Positions 1 to 8,004 of a stretch of DNA of 64,000 bases are shown here, piece by piece. The DNA is from B30-G6 sp963701385 (GTDB lineage: Bacteria > Desulfobacterota > Desulfobacteria > Desulfobacterales > B30-G6). Where the stretch lies: positions 1-64,000 of the forward strand of contig CAVOZW010000015.1 of the NCBI GenBank assembly GCA_963701385.1, read 5' to 3'. The first letter of the stretch is position 1; the number at the start of each line of letters is the position of its first letter. A model generated the notes under the pieces. The model worked only from the letters and a program-made list of their open reading frames with translations. It was not told the origin of the DNA and made no database searches. The translations under genes were made by a program, and so were the position numbers.

Positions 1-35
1 GGCAGAACATTCCTCGCTGCTTGCTGCGAGGTTCT

Positions 36-713
36 TCAATCCACTGGCTGAACCATTATTTTTTCCGCCAACCCCCGTCCCAAAACCAGCCGTTTAAAAT
101 CCAGGGCGATAACAAGCTGTCCCTGATTCAAGTTTGAAATGACATCGATTCGGTCTCCCACCCTTAAGCCCATGCTCATGAGGCGCATCCGCGATCGGGT
201 TCCACCCTTGAAACTCTTGACGACCAGTACTTCTCCCTGTTTTGCCGCCATCAGCGGCATCAGGGACAATCGACGTTTGAGACAATTGGCACAGATGCCG
301 TAAATTTCCATTTTGTGCTGCAGCATATGGAAGCCATGCGTTGCCGCAACCTGCAACTGGAGATTTTCAAGCTGATTGTTTTTAAACTCGATGATCTGCT
401 TACATTTGGTGCAGATCATATGGTCATGATGTTGACCGATATGCCGGTGCTCATATTGAACGACACCATTGTTAAACCGATGCCTGCTAGCGAAACCATA
501 ACGACACATAAGATCCAGGGTGTCGGAAACAAAGGCAGGCGCCAGATCAAAGTGTTTTTCTTTGATGATTTCGAACAATTCACTTTCTGAAAGGTGCTGC
601 TCTGTCTGAAAAAAAGCCTCCAGGATCTTCATGCGATCCTCCAGACGGTCGATACCTTCCTGTTCAAAAAGCTTTTTGAACTGTTCTTTTTCCTGAAGAT
701 GAATAGAATGCAT
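36..713 (-). CDS. Fur-family metalloregulator fused to a FeoA domain
   Basis: An N-terminal Fur-type winged helix (about residues 1-80) leads into the Fur dimerisation/metal region, with the HHDH segment, a CTKC pair and a second CANC pair that form a Zn site. The last ~75 residues are a FeoA/SH3-like domain of the kind found as FeoA or at the C-terminus of DtxR repressors. The likely role is an iron-responsive DNA-binding protein whose C-terminal domain modulates dimerisation or metal response. I chose the ATG at 713 because AAGG lies 7-8 nt upstream; an in-frame GTG at 743 would add ten residues and has a poorer ribosome site. It follows the zinc-ribbon gene by about 110 nt on the same strand and may share its promoter. 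No feoB is visible in the window. Confidence 0.85.
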   Translation of the reverse strand: MHSIHLQEKEQFKKLFEQEGIDRLEDRMKILEAFFQTEQHLSESELFEIIKEKHFDLAPAFVSDTLDLMCRYGFASRHRFNNGVVQYEHRHIGQHHDHMICTKCKQIIEFKNNQLENLQLQVAATHGFHMLQHKMEIYGICANCLKRRLSLMPLMAAKQGEVLVVKSFKGGTRSRMRLMSMGLRVGDRIDVISNLNQGQLVIALDFKRLVLGRGLAEKIMVQPVD

Positions 714-822
714 CACATGACCTTGACGATGGGATAAAGGCACCTCGCAGCAAGATGTCTCGATGAGCTCGGTCGAGCCACCACGGGGCCGGTGTTCGCA
801 CCTTGCGGTTCACGCGAACGTA

Positions 823-1068
823 TCAGCCGTTTGGGCCTGGAATCGTGTAAGTCGTACACGACCCGCCCGAACAATTTCGCGTCTGGCGGGAGGTCCCCGG
901 CGTCCCTCCGGACGCTGCATTGATTGTGTGATTGGTCGTACTGATAACCCGCTCGATTTCTTCGGCATCACATTTCGGGCACACCATTTCCAATGATTCA
1001 CTTTTGTTCATGACTAGAATTTCAAAAAACGCTTCGCACTTCAGGCATTTAAATTCGTATATCGGCAT
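823..1068 (-). CDS. FmdB-type zinc ribbon protein
   Basis: An 81-residue protein starting MPIYEF with CLKC near residue 8 and CPKC near residue 31, the pattern of the FmdB/CxxC_CXXC_SSSS zinc-ribbon family. Such proteins are often called regulatory, but their biochemical role is poorly defined. The C-terminal part after residue 50 is low-complexity, rich in Gly, Ser and Thr, and also contains a Cys. It lies upstream of the Fur-FeoA gene on the same strand, with a plausible sigma-70 promoter about 95-130 nt upstream of its start. Family assignment is firm; function is not. Confidence 0.8.
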   Translation of the reverse strand: MPIYEFKCLKCEAFFEILVMNKSESLEMVCPKCDAEEIERVISTTNHTINAASGGTPGTSRQTRNCSGGSCTTYTIPGPNG

Positions 1069-1160
1069 CGTGACATCCCATCAAGCTTTGAAAGCGGTTT
1101 CTCCGCCGGGCAACACAAGGCACCCAACAGACGCTATTGATAAGTTTCATTACAGGTAAA

Positions 1161-1196
1161 ATAGTATTTTTATTACTATCAATCAAAGATTGTCAA
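1161..1196 (-). promoter_or_regulatory. Probable promoter of the zinc-ribbon/Fur-FeoA genes with an ATAGTA palindrome
   Basis: On the minus strand a TTGACA -35 box (1191-1196) is followed by AT-rich DNA that could hold a -10 box. Downstream of the -35, ATAGTA (1161-1166) and TACTAT (1174-1179) form a perfect 6-bp inverted repeat with a 7-nt spacer. Its placement over the presumed -10 suggests an operator, possibly for the Fur-family protein encoded downstream. The motif is AT-rich like a Fur box but does not match the classical one closely. Confidence 0.45.
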
Positions 1197-1204
1197 GGGA
1201 TGAC

Positions 1205-3382
1205 TCACATTACCGGTAAAAATACTTCGAATAGGGCGCCACCTTGGGTGGGATTTTCATGAACGATTCTGCCTTGATGCTTTTGAACGATCTCATGGCT
1301 GATATATAGACCCAGGCCTGTTCCCTGCCCCACCGGCTTGGTGGTAAAGAAAGGCTTGAAAATATCTTTTTGAATCGAAGGATTGACCCCGGGACCGCAA
1401 TCCCGGCAGGCGAAAACAACCTGATTCACATCTGTTCGATAGTAGGTTGACAAGGCAACGCTGCCCGGGTGACCATCCATGGATTGACAGGCATTCTGAA
1501 TGATATTGATGGCAACCTGACCTAGAAGGGCAAAATTACCCTGAATGGTAGGAATCGGGTATTGAAGATCTTTCTCGATCTGAACATTCGCACGTCTGAT
1601 TTGGCCATCCAACACGCGCAATGCGTCCTGTGCGACCTCGTTGATATCGACGAATTCAGAATACGAATCGGTTTGGCGGGCTAGACACAAGAGACTGGAA
1701 ACGATTTTCTTGGCCCGGCCGAGTGCTTTCAGGCTGTATGCCATGTCATTCCGGATCGTTTCCTTGTCAGGGGTCATGGGGGCTTTAAAATCGTCCTGGG
1801 TCGATTGTATCAGGCTCATGGCCGCCGAAATCGGATTGTTGAGCTCATGGGCCACACCGGCCACCAGTTGCCCGATGGCGGCGAGACTTTCAGAGCGAAT
1901 CAATAGCGCTTGAGATTTCTTTAGCTCTGACAACGCGTCTTCCAGAGCGATGGTTCTTTGATGAACCGTTGCCTCGAGATTTTTGTTCATCCGATCGACA
2001 TGCTTGTATGCCCGAGCGTTTTCAATGGCCAGGATGGCCTGAATGGCAAGCATCATGACAAGATTGCTTTCTTCGCGACCAAACAGATTTTTCGATTTCT
2101 TTTCACCCAAGACAATAAAGCCCTTGAGTTTTTGCTTGATTTTCATGGGGAAAACAATCTCCGCCCATAATTTTTCCATATCATAGAGACATTGTCCATA
2201 CGTCTTCTTCTGCGCCCTTTCCATCATCAGGTTTCTGCTAACAGGCCTGTTCTGACGTTCCAACAATCTCACCAGAGAATCGCTGCTTGGCACATAGGCC
2301 TGGGGAAAGGTCTGGGAAACGTAACTTTTTGAAGCAAACCGTCTGAAGCCGTTTTGAAAAGTATCCCGCAGATAGATCGTGCAATGACATACCTGGAGAT
2401 TTTCTAGCAATGCGGTCAACAGAATCTGGGCCACGGCACTGTCGTCCAAAGCAGCGGACAATTTATTGCTGATATGGCGCATGGATTTTTTAAGTGCAGC
2501 GGTTTCGCGTTGAAAATAGGGCAGGATGACCGTCTGCACGCGGTTCTGAATCGGTCCAAAAACAACGACAACCACCAGAAAGAAGATCAACTGAAAATAA
2601 AGGGTGTCCGCAAAGACATTTCTATGCAAAAAATGATTCGAAAACGTTACCACCATCGCATAAAGACAGGTCAATAAGAGGGTCAGAATAGAGTACAAGA
2701 GACTTTTTTGAATGATGATACCCATATCCAGCAAATCATACCTGAACAGACCTACGGCAAAAATTATCAAAGGAATGAAACTGAAAGTGCCCGGAGGGTA
2801 AAATGCGTACCCCAGCAGCGGCAGCACATTGAGCCCATTTAAAAACCCCATGACACCGAACCCGGTCAGGATATATTTCAGCTTGTTCTTCTGGACACTG
2901 TTCTGTTCCCTTTGTATGGCCAGGCAAAGAATGGCAAGGCTGTAAAGGGAAGCCACCGCCGCACCGACACCGATGACGGGGTATAGCTTGCCGCCACTGC
3001 CAAAATATCCAAACGCATATAAGTTCATCTTCTCGATACACAGGGGGGTCAATGAAAACCACATGAGTGAGAAGGCACCGGTATAGGTGGTGTAGATCAA
3101 CCATTTTCGGTGATGAATGTTCAGATAGGCATGGAAAAAATGAATATAGAGCGGAATGGCATAAACAGCAAAGATGTGGTCGATGCGGCTGGACCACAGG
3201 GCAAGCTCACGGCTCTTGACGGTAAACAGGATCAGGATGTCGGCCTGCAGAAATATGCCGCTGACGCACAGCAGGAAAAACAGGGTGTTGACAGTCGTCA
3301 TTTTCTTGCGAGCCAGCACCACGATAGCCAGAAAGGTAAAACAAATCAGGGACAACAAAGGGGGGATGCCGTAAAAGGTCAT
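1205..3382 (-). CDS. Membrane sensor histidine kinase (7TM - GAF - HisKA - HATPase)
   Basis: A 725-residue orphan sensor kinase. Residues 1-280 hold about eight hydrophobic segments resembling the 7TM N-terminal module of histidine kinases. Residues ~300-455 look like a GAF-type sensory domain and a short coiled coil follows. The H-box has the phosphoacceptor His at residue 512 (AHELNNP). The HATPase domain shows an N-box (NIIQNACQSM), a G1 box (DCGPGV), an F-box (FKPFFTTK) and a G2 box (GTGLGL). No response regulator lies next to it, so its partner is elsewhere. A good sigma-70 promoter is present about 100 nt upstream. The signal sensed cannot be read from the sequence. Confidence 0.9.
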   Translation of the reverse strand: MTFYGIPPLLSLICFTFLAIVVLARKKMTTVNTLFFLLCVSGIFLQADILILFTVKSRELALWSSRIDHIFAVYAIPLYIHFFHAYLNIHHRKWLIYTTYTGAFSLMWFSLTPLCIEKMNLYAFGYFGSGGKLYPVIGVGAAVASLYSLAILCLAIQREQNSVQKNKLKYILTGFGVMGFLNGLNVLPLLGYAFYPPGTFSFIPLIIFAVGLFRYDLLDMGIIIQKSLLYSILTLLLTCLYAMVVTFSNHFLHRNVFADTLYFQLIFFLVVVVVFGPIQNRVQTVILPYFQRETAALKKSMRHISNKLSAALDDSAVAQILLTALLENLQVCHCTIYLRDTFQNGFRRFASKSYVSQTFPQAYVPSSDSLVRLLERQNRPVSRNLMMERAQKKTYGQCLYDMEKLWAEIVFPMKIKQKLKGFIVLGEKKSKNLFGREESNLVMMLAIQAILAIENARAYKHVDRMNKNLEATVHQRTIALEDALSELKKSQALLIRSESLAAIGQLVAGVAHELNNPISAAMSLIQSTQDDFKAPMTPDKETIRNDMAYSLKALGRAKKIVSSLLCLARQTDSYSEFVDINEVAQDALRVLDGQIRRANVQIEKDLQYPIPTIQGNFALLGQVAINIIQNACQSMDGHPGSVALSTYYRTDVNQVVFACRDCGPGVNPSIQKDIFKPFFTTKPVGQGTGLGLYISHEIVQKHQGRIVHENPTQGGALFEVFLPVM

Positions 3383-3475
3383 GGTTTCACCTATAAAATG
3401 AAATCGTTTTGCGATTGAAGCCCGTTGTCAAAAATATATTCCGAATCACAATCGCACAGGTACAACGTGAGGAAG

Positions 3476-3503
3476 ATAATAGGTGAATTTAAGCGTGTGT
3501 CAA
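3476..3503 (-). promoter_or_regulatory. Sigma-70 promoter for the histidine kinase gene
   Basis: On the minus strand, TTGACA (3498-3503) and TATTAT (3476-3481) are separated by 16 nt, close to the consensus. The -10 box is about 94 nt upstream of the kinase start, leaving a short leader. The recN stop on the other side is 35 nt away, so this promoter sits in the only space between the two genes. Confidence 0.6.
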
Positions 3504-3537
3504 TCCGGGTAAAAAAGGTATGAATTGCGGATATGAT

Positions 3538-5242
3538 TTAGGTGGTGTTAGCCATCATCTCGAAAGCATGGGCCAGGGTTTTTTCGGTCACCTTTTCTCC
3601 GGCCATCATCCTGGCAATTTCGTTGACACGCTCATCAGCGGTCAAGCTATGAATGGTGGTCAGCGTCCGTTGGTTTACAACCTGTTTGTCAATTTTGAAG
3701 TGGTGATCGCCGAATCGCGCAATTTGAGGCAGATGCGTGATGCAGACCACTTGGTGAAAGCGGGAGAGTTTGGCAAGCTTGTTACCCACCACTTCGGCAA
3801 CGGTTCCCCCGATACCGGCATCCACCTCGTCAAAAATAATGGTTTCCAGCGCGTCGGTCTGGGCAAGGATTGCCTTCAGGGCCAGTACGATCCTGGAAAG
3901 CTCCCCCCCGGACGCAATCTCGGCCAGGGGTTTAAGGTCCTCCCCGATATTGGGTGCAATTAAAAATCGGGCCGTTTCAAATCCGGTTTCGGTCATGATT
4001 TTGTCGCCTGCAAGCAGAAATGGATCCGGCGCTAGATTGGCAGCGATCGGTATCAGGGAGACCTCAAAACGGGTTTGACTCATCTTCAGGGTGGCAAGCT
4101 CAGCCTCCACGCAACGTGCCAGGTGTTGGGCGGCCAGTTGACGTTTTTTTGACAATTGACCGCACAGATCGCCGGTTCGGGTCTGAACTGTCGCGAGGGT
4201 CTTACGAATAGCGGACATTTTTTCTGAGAGGTTTTCAAGCTGTGCCAACTCTTTTTCTACTGTCTTTTGCTTGTCAATGACGTCCTGGAGGGTCTGGCCA
4301 TATTTTCGTTTCAACCTGACCAGCAGATCCATGCGCTCCTCAGCCGCTTCGAGACCGCGTTCATCCGTCTGGATCCGTCCCAAATAGTCCCTGAGCATTG
4401 CGACCACATCTTCTATACGGTAGAGATTTTCCGACAGGGCCTCGGCCGGCTGTGCCAGTTCCCCATCGATTCGGGATGACTTCTCCAGCCGCTTTCTCAC
4501 TTCCATCATCCGCTCCACCACCGCCCCGGAGGCACCATAAAGCGTATCGATGCTGCTGTGGACAACGTCGTAGAGAACTTCAGCATTTTTCAAGCGCGCA
4601 ATCTCGTGTTCCAAGGCCGCATCTTCACCCGGCGTGATGCGCGCGGCCTGGATTTCCTGCTGCTGAAAGCCTAGGCAGCGCTAGCTGGTCCTGCTGCCGG
4701 TTTTTCATGTCGTCGAGTTTGTGAAATTCCTTGATCAGCGCCAACAGGCTCTGGAAGGCCGCCTGAACCTCCATACGCAGGGCCAGAAGTCCGCCTGCCT
4801 GGTCCAGGATCAGAAGCTGTTGATCTTCATTCAGCAGACCCTGGTGGGCATGCTGGCCCGAAATGCTGGCCATGTGCCGGGTAAGGGTTTTTAAGACCTG
4901 CATGGTCGATAGCCGGCCGTTGATGTACACCCGATGCCGGTCGCTACGGGAAACGATGCGCCGGATCAGCAAGCCGTCCGATGCTGAAAACCCATGGCTT
5001 TCCATGGACCTGGCCACTGGGCTATCAGGATCCACCTGGAAAAACGCTTCGACTTCTGCGGAATCAGCCCCGGTCCGGATCATCTTTTCAGAAGCCCGGC
5101 TCCCTAAAAGAAGATTGACGGCATTGATGATGATGGACTTGCCGGCCCCGGTCTCGCCGCTCAATATGGTGAGGCCTTTTTCAAAGGTGATACGTAGGTC
5201 GTCGATGATGGCAAAATGACGGATGGAGAGTTCCTGCAGCAT
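3538..5242 (-). pseudogene. recN: DNA repair ATPase RecN, interrupted by one frameshift
   Basis: The two parts together make a full-length RecN (about 567 residues, normal for the family). The N-terminal part (from 5242) has the Walker A GETGAGKS and the ATPase head; the C-terminal part has the ABC signature region (ELSRIVLALK), Walker B (IIFDEVDAGIGG) and the switch THLPQIA. Between them the frame breaks at about 4674-4675: removing one of two adjacent C residues (coding strand) restores QLALLGFQQQEIQ, which fits the conserved RecN coiled-coil start. RecN is an SMC-like protein in double-strand-break repair. It is either a real single-base mutation or a sequence error; several other one-base insertions in this window favour error. 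Confidence 0.85.
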
Positions 5243-5256
5243 AATGAAAAGCTATT

Positions 5257-6486
5257 TCAATATACCCATTTTGTAAAGAACCAAAAAAAAGGGGCTACAA
5301 AACAGAAGAGACACTTTAGGGGCTTGATAATAGTCAAAATGGAAAGACATCCCAGATCAGATCGTATTGATTTGAATTCGTGTCTACGCCACCGTAACGG
5401 TAAACCTTGATGTAGTAGGTCGATGGTCCCCCTAAATGCTGCATAGGATATGAATTCATCGTTATCACCAGATTCAGCGAGTCCTAGCGGTACGCCACCG
5501 GCATCGAGCAGTTCCATATCGATGTCCCCCATAGCGTGCGAAAACATGCAATATATTTCGATGTCAGCGTCACTGTATGGCACCTCAATTCGGTAGTAGT
5601 CGGGGTCATTGTAGACTGCCACGCCTTCACCGTCGAGATTGGAAAGATACAATCCATCCCAGTCGGACAAATCGAATGCTTCCGCTATGACATCGTTTGG
5701 TTCGTAGTTGTCATCGGTGACGATGACGATAGAGGTGGTCGTCGTAAAACTATAGATTTCGAAATAAAACCAGCTTCGGACATCATAGATATCGATGGGG
5801 AAAACCGTCCAGTAGTAGGTTGTATCCGCCATTAGGATACCCCCGGGTACGGTAAAAAAAAGATCGTTGGTTTCAAACGTCAGCGGATCAGAAAGATCAT
5901 CAAATTCTGAAATCCAGAGCTGATATTTTGCAGCACCTGAAGCATAGCTCCAGTTGAACGTGGCACCGTCAGGATCGATGCCTGAAGATGCATCCAAAGG
6001 AGAACTCATTTCTGCAAAGAACTGATTGGCGGCGATGGTGCCGATGTCATTGTTGCCGGGGCTGACAGAAATGCCCGTTTGGGCGCCGCTGTAAGTGGTT
6101 CGGCCCATCTCGTTGTGGCCATAAAACAATAAGGTATAACCCGAACCCACCGGTACATTTTCGATGGTCCCTGAAGGGGCAGAGCAGTCCCAGGGACCGC
6201 CATACCTGTAGACCGCGGTCCCCGTGTTGGCTATCGCGGCACTTACCGTGGCCACCTCTTTTGGGTCAAATCCGCAGATAACGGCCTTGGTCTGAAAATC
6301 CGTATCGACATCTGAATTGCTGTTCCATGTGACATCGAAAGATATCGTACCCGTATCGAGGGTCGATCTGCTGTCAGAAAAATCTTTACTGCTCTCACAG
6401 CCCGCCAAAACAGAAAATACGAGCAGGGTGGCGACCATGAAGGTGATTCGGTTTTTCAACAGGTGTTGCTCGAAAATAACTTTCAT
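5257..6486 (-). CDS. Lipoprotein with Fn3-like and PPC domains, 3' end frameshifted
   Basis: A lipoprotein signal peptide ends at LAGC (Cys30), so the product should be anchored in the envelope. Residues ~160-250 resemble a fibronectin-type fold (FNWSY, YQLWIS, TYYWTV), and from ~255 (NYEPNDVIAEAF) there is a bacterial pre-peptidase C-terminal (PPC) domain. The frame as read ends in a hydrophobic tail unrelated to PPC. Dropping one G from the run of five at 5428-5432 restores GPSTYYIKVYRYGG and an ending DLIWDVFPF with a stop at 5334-5336, an ideal PPC end. The true gene is therefore probably 5334..6486. GAGGT precedes the ATG by 7 nt. It is the last gene of the caspase-containing group. Confidence 0.75.
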   Translation of the reverse strand: MKVIFEQHLLKNRITFMVATLLVFSVLAGCESSKDFSDSRSTLDTGTISFDVTWNSNSDVDTDFQTKAVICGFDPKEVATVSAAIANTGTAVYRYGGPWDCSAPSGTIENVPVGSGYTLLFYGHNEMGRTTYSGAQTGISVSPGNNDIGTIAANQFFAEMSSPLDASSGIDPDGATFNWSYASGAAKYQLWISEFDDLSDPLTFETNDLFFTVPGGILMADTTYYWTVFPIDIYDVRSWFYFEIYSFTTTTSIVIVTDDNYEPNDVIAEAFDLSDWDGLYLSNLDGEGVAVYNDPDYYRIEVPYSDADIEIYCMFSHAMGDIDMELLDAGGVPLGLAESGDNDEFISYAAFRGTIDLLHQGLPLRWRRHEFKSIRSDLGCLSILTIIKPLKCLFCFVAPFFWFFTKWVY

Positions 6487-6609
6487 CGGTTTACCTCAAG
6501 ATGCTAATGCAGAATCAAAACGTTGTTCTTTCCGATAAATTAACCCCATGACCAGCGTGAGCAGCGGGTCTCAGTGATGCGGGTCCAAACAAAGCACATC
6601 ACAGGCTGT

Positions 6610-6930
6610 TTACCAGGACACGGTGACATCACCGGTGGTGGATGTGTCATCACCGCCGCCACCGCCGCCACCGCCGCCCGCAGCTGCCGCGGCACCACCC
6701 AGGAGCGCCACGCCCAGAAGCGCCCAAAGCCATTTCCCGCCGCCGCCTTCTTTGCCTGGCACGGTTTCAACCGGTATCTTTTCTTCGGGCAACGACTTGA
6801 TCACGGGTCTGTTCTTGGTGATATCGGTCTTGGCATACCAATTCTCCTGGCACAAAGCCGACCCGGCCACGAAAAAGTTGCCGACACAAAGGGCGAGAAA
6901 CAGGATAAACATCGTGTGCAGTCGTTTCAT
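6610..6930 (-). CDS. Small exported or membrane protein with a poly-glycine stretch
   Basis: A 106-residue protein of unknown family. It has an N-terminal signal peptide (about residues 1-27), a polar middle segment with several Lys/Glu and Pro, then a hydrophobic stretch WLWALLGVALLGG running into an Ala block, nine consecutive Gly and a short acidic tail. The layout resembles small envelope proteins with a C-terminal membrane anchor. GGAG lies 7 nt before the ATG. It sits between the DUF4384 gene and the PPC lipoprotein on the same strand, so it probably belongs to the same envelope module. No function can be assigned. Confidence 0.65.
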   Translation of the reverse strand: MKRLHTMFILFLALCVGNFFVAGSALCQENWYAKTDITKNRPVIKSLPEEKIPVETVPGKEGGGGKWLWALLGVALLGGAAAAAGGGGGGGGGDDTSTTGDVTVSW

Positions 6931-7000
6931 GTCAAGTCTCCAAATATAATCGTGTGCGTTGTTATACTTCGCGACGATGTCGCTGCTTGGTGAAAGAGAT

Positions 7001-7111
7001 GCCTGCCTATCGTTTGGCAGGTTGAAATGTCTATCTTATCTGTCCCGAACAAAGCGGGGAAAGACATACCGTTATTATATCGATGATGAAATGCGCCCCG
7101 GTAGAGCGGGG
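7001..7111. other. Three short hairpins between the DUF4384 and poly-glycine genes
   Basis: The 212-nt gap contains three stem-loops: CCTGCC/GGCAGG (7001-7006 with 7015-7020), CCCG/CGGG (7043-7046 with 7054-7057) and CCCCG/CGGGG (7096-7100 with 7107-7111). None is followed by a clear T-run on the minus strand, so they are not textbook terminators. They could be transcript-processing or stabilising structures inside an operon mRNA. Confidence 0.4.
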
Positions 7112-7142
7112 ATGCCGCGATCTATTAAATTGCGCGGTACTT

Positions 7143-7997
7143 TTATTTGGTGATACGATATTGAATAAACTTTTCCGCCCGATGCGAGAGCGGGATGCCC
7201 ACAATGTTCTTGACCAGATCGTTTACCATGGCAGAGCGTCCGTCATAAATGCCGTAGATGCCCTCCTGGAAATTGGCCGTATTGAAATGCAGCGGTTCCT
7301 TCAAGGCAAGGATGTGAAAGATTTCATCCACTTTTTCTTTGCCTTGCTCTACAAAGGCCTCCAGCGTGATGCCCTTTTTTCTATCCGCGTCACCGGGAAA
7401 GATAAAGGTGGTGTTGGCTTTGACAAAATTGTTTTGATTGAAGCGGTTTGGAAACAGAATAATGGCCGATTCATCTTCCAGGATGTTGAATATCGAAAGA
7501 TAGCAGTCCCGGCTGGGAGTCACCTTGATTTCAATGCGATCGCCCTCCTTGAACACGTTCCGGTTAAGCGTCGCTTCGAGCCGAAAAAAGACATCGGCTT
7601 GTCCTTTTTCCTTGATCACGTTGGCCCGCATCTTGACGTTGTAAGCCAGATAAGGCGCCTCCCCTTTGTTCTTGGATGGAATCAGCTCGATTTCTTCGTT
7701 GAGAATCTCCTCTCCGATTACCTTGCCATGCGGGATGGTGCGGATGATATCGCCGGACACGTTGTAGTTGATCACCATGGTTTCCGACAGGATGTCGACA
7801 CCCACGACCTTCTCGACGGCCTCGCGCCTGGCGTTGTCGATGGCCATTTTTCGCGCTTCGCTTTTGGTGACGTTTTCGATGGGAGCGCTCCCGCTCACGG
7901 TCACCCATTCGGAATCCAGCGCGAACACCGGCTGCTGGGACAACACCAGGGCTGTGGTGGCAAACAAACAGATAGAAAAAAATTTCGCTTTCATCAT
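7143..7997 (-). CDS. Exported FlgT_N-like / DUF4384 protein
   Basis: A 284-residue protein with a signal peptide cleaved near ALA/FALDS. Residues ~30-130 resemble the FlgT N-terminal/LPP20-type fold (EARKMAIDNARREAVEKVVG, a common pattern in periplasmic accessory proteins). Residues ~140-240 match DUF4384 (GDRIEIKVTPSRDCYLSIF, then AIILFPN). It starts 7 nt after the caspase gene stop, so the two are almost certainly co-transcribed. DUF4384 proteins are repeatedly encoded beside caspase-like proteins in bacteria, but the shared function is unknown. Location should be periplasm or outer envelope. Confidence 0.75.
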   Translation of the reverse strand: MMKAKFFSICLFATTALVLSQQPVFALDSEWVTVSGSAPIENVTKSEARKMAIDNARREAVEKVVGVDILSETMVINYNVSGDIIRTIPHGKVIGEEILNEEIELIPSKNKGEAPYLAYNVKMRANVIKEKGQADVFFRLEATLNRNVFKEGDRIEIKVTPSRDCYLSIFNILEDESAIILFPNRFNQNNFVKANTTFIFPGDADRKKGITLEAFVEQGKEKVDEIFHILALKEPLHFNTANFQEGIYGIYDGRSAMVNDLVKNIVGIPLSHRAEKFIQYRITK

Positions 7998-8004
7998 AAA
8001 ATAG

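Noticed and set aside
6623..6949. Plus-strand proline/alanine-rich open frame
   Set aside because: It is the complement of the poly-glycine coding stretch of the minus-strand gene and lacks a ribosome site.
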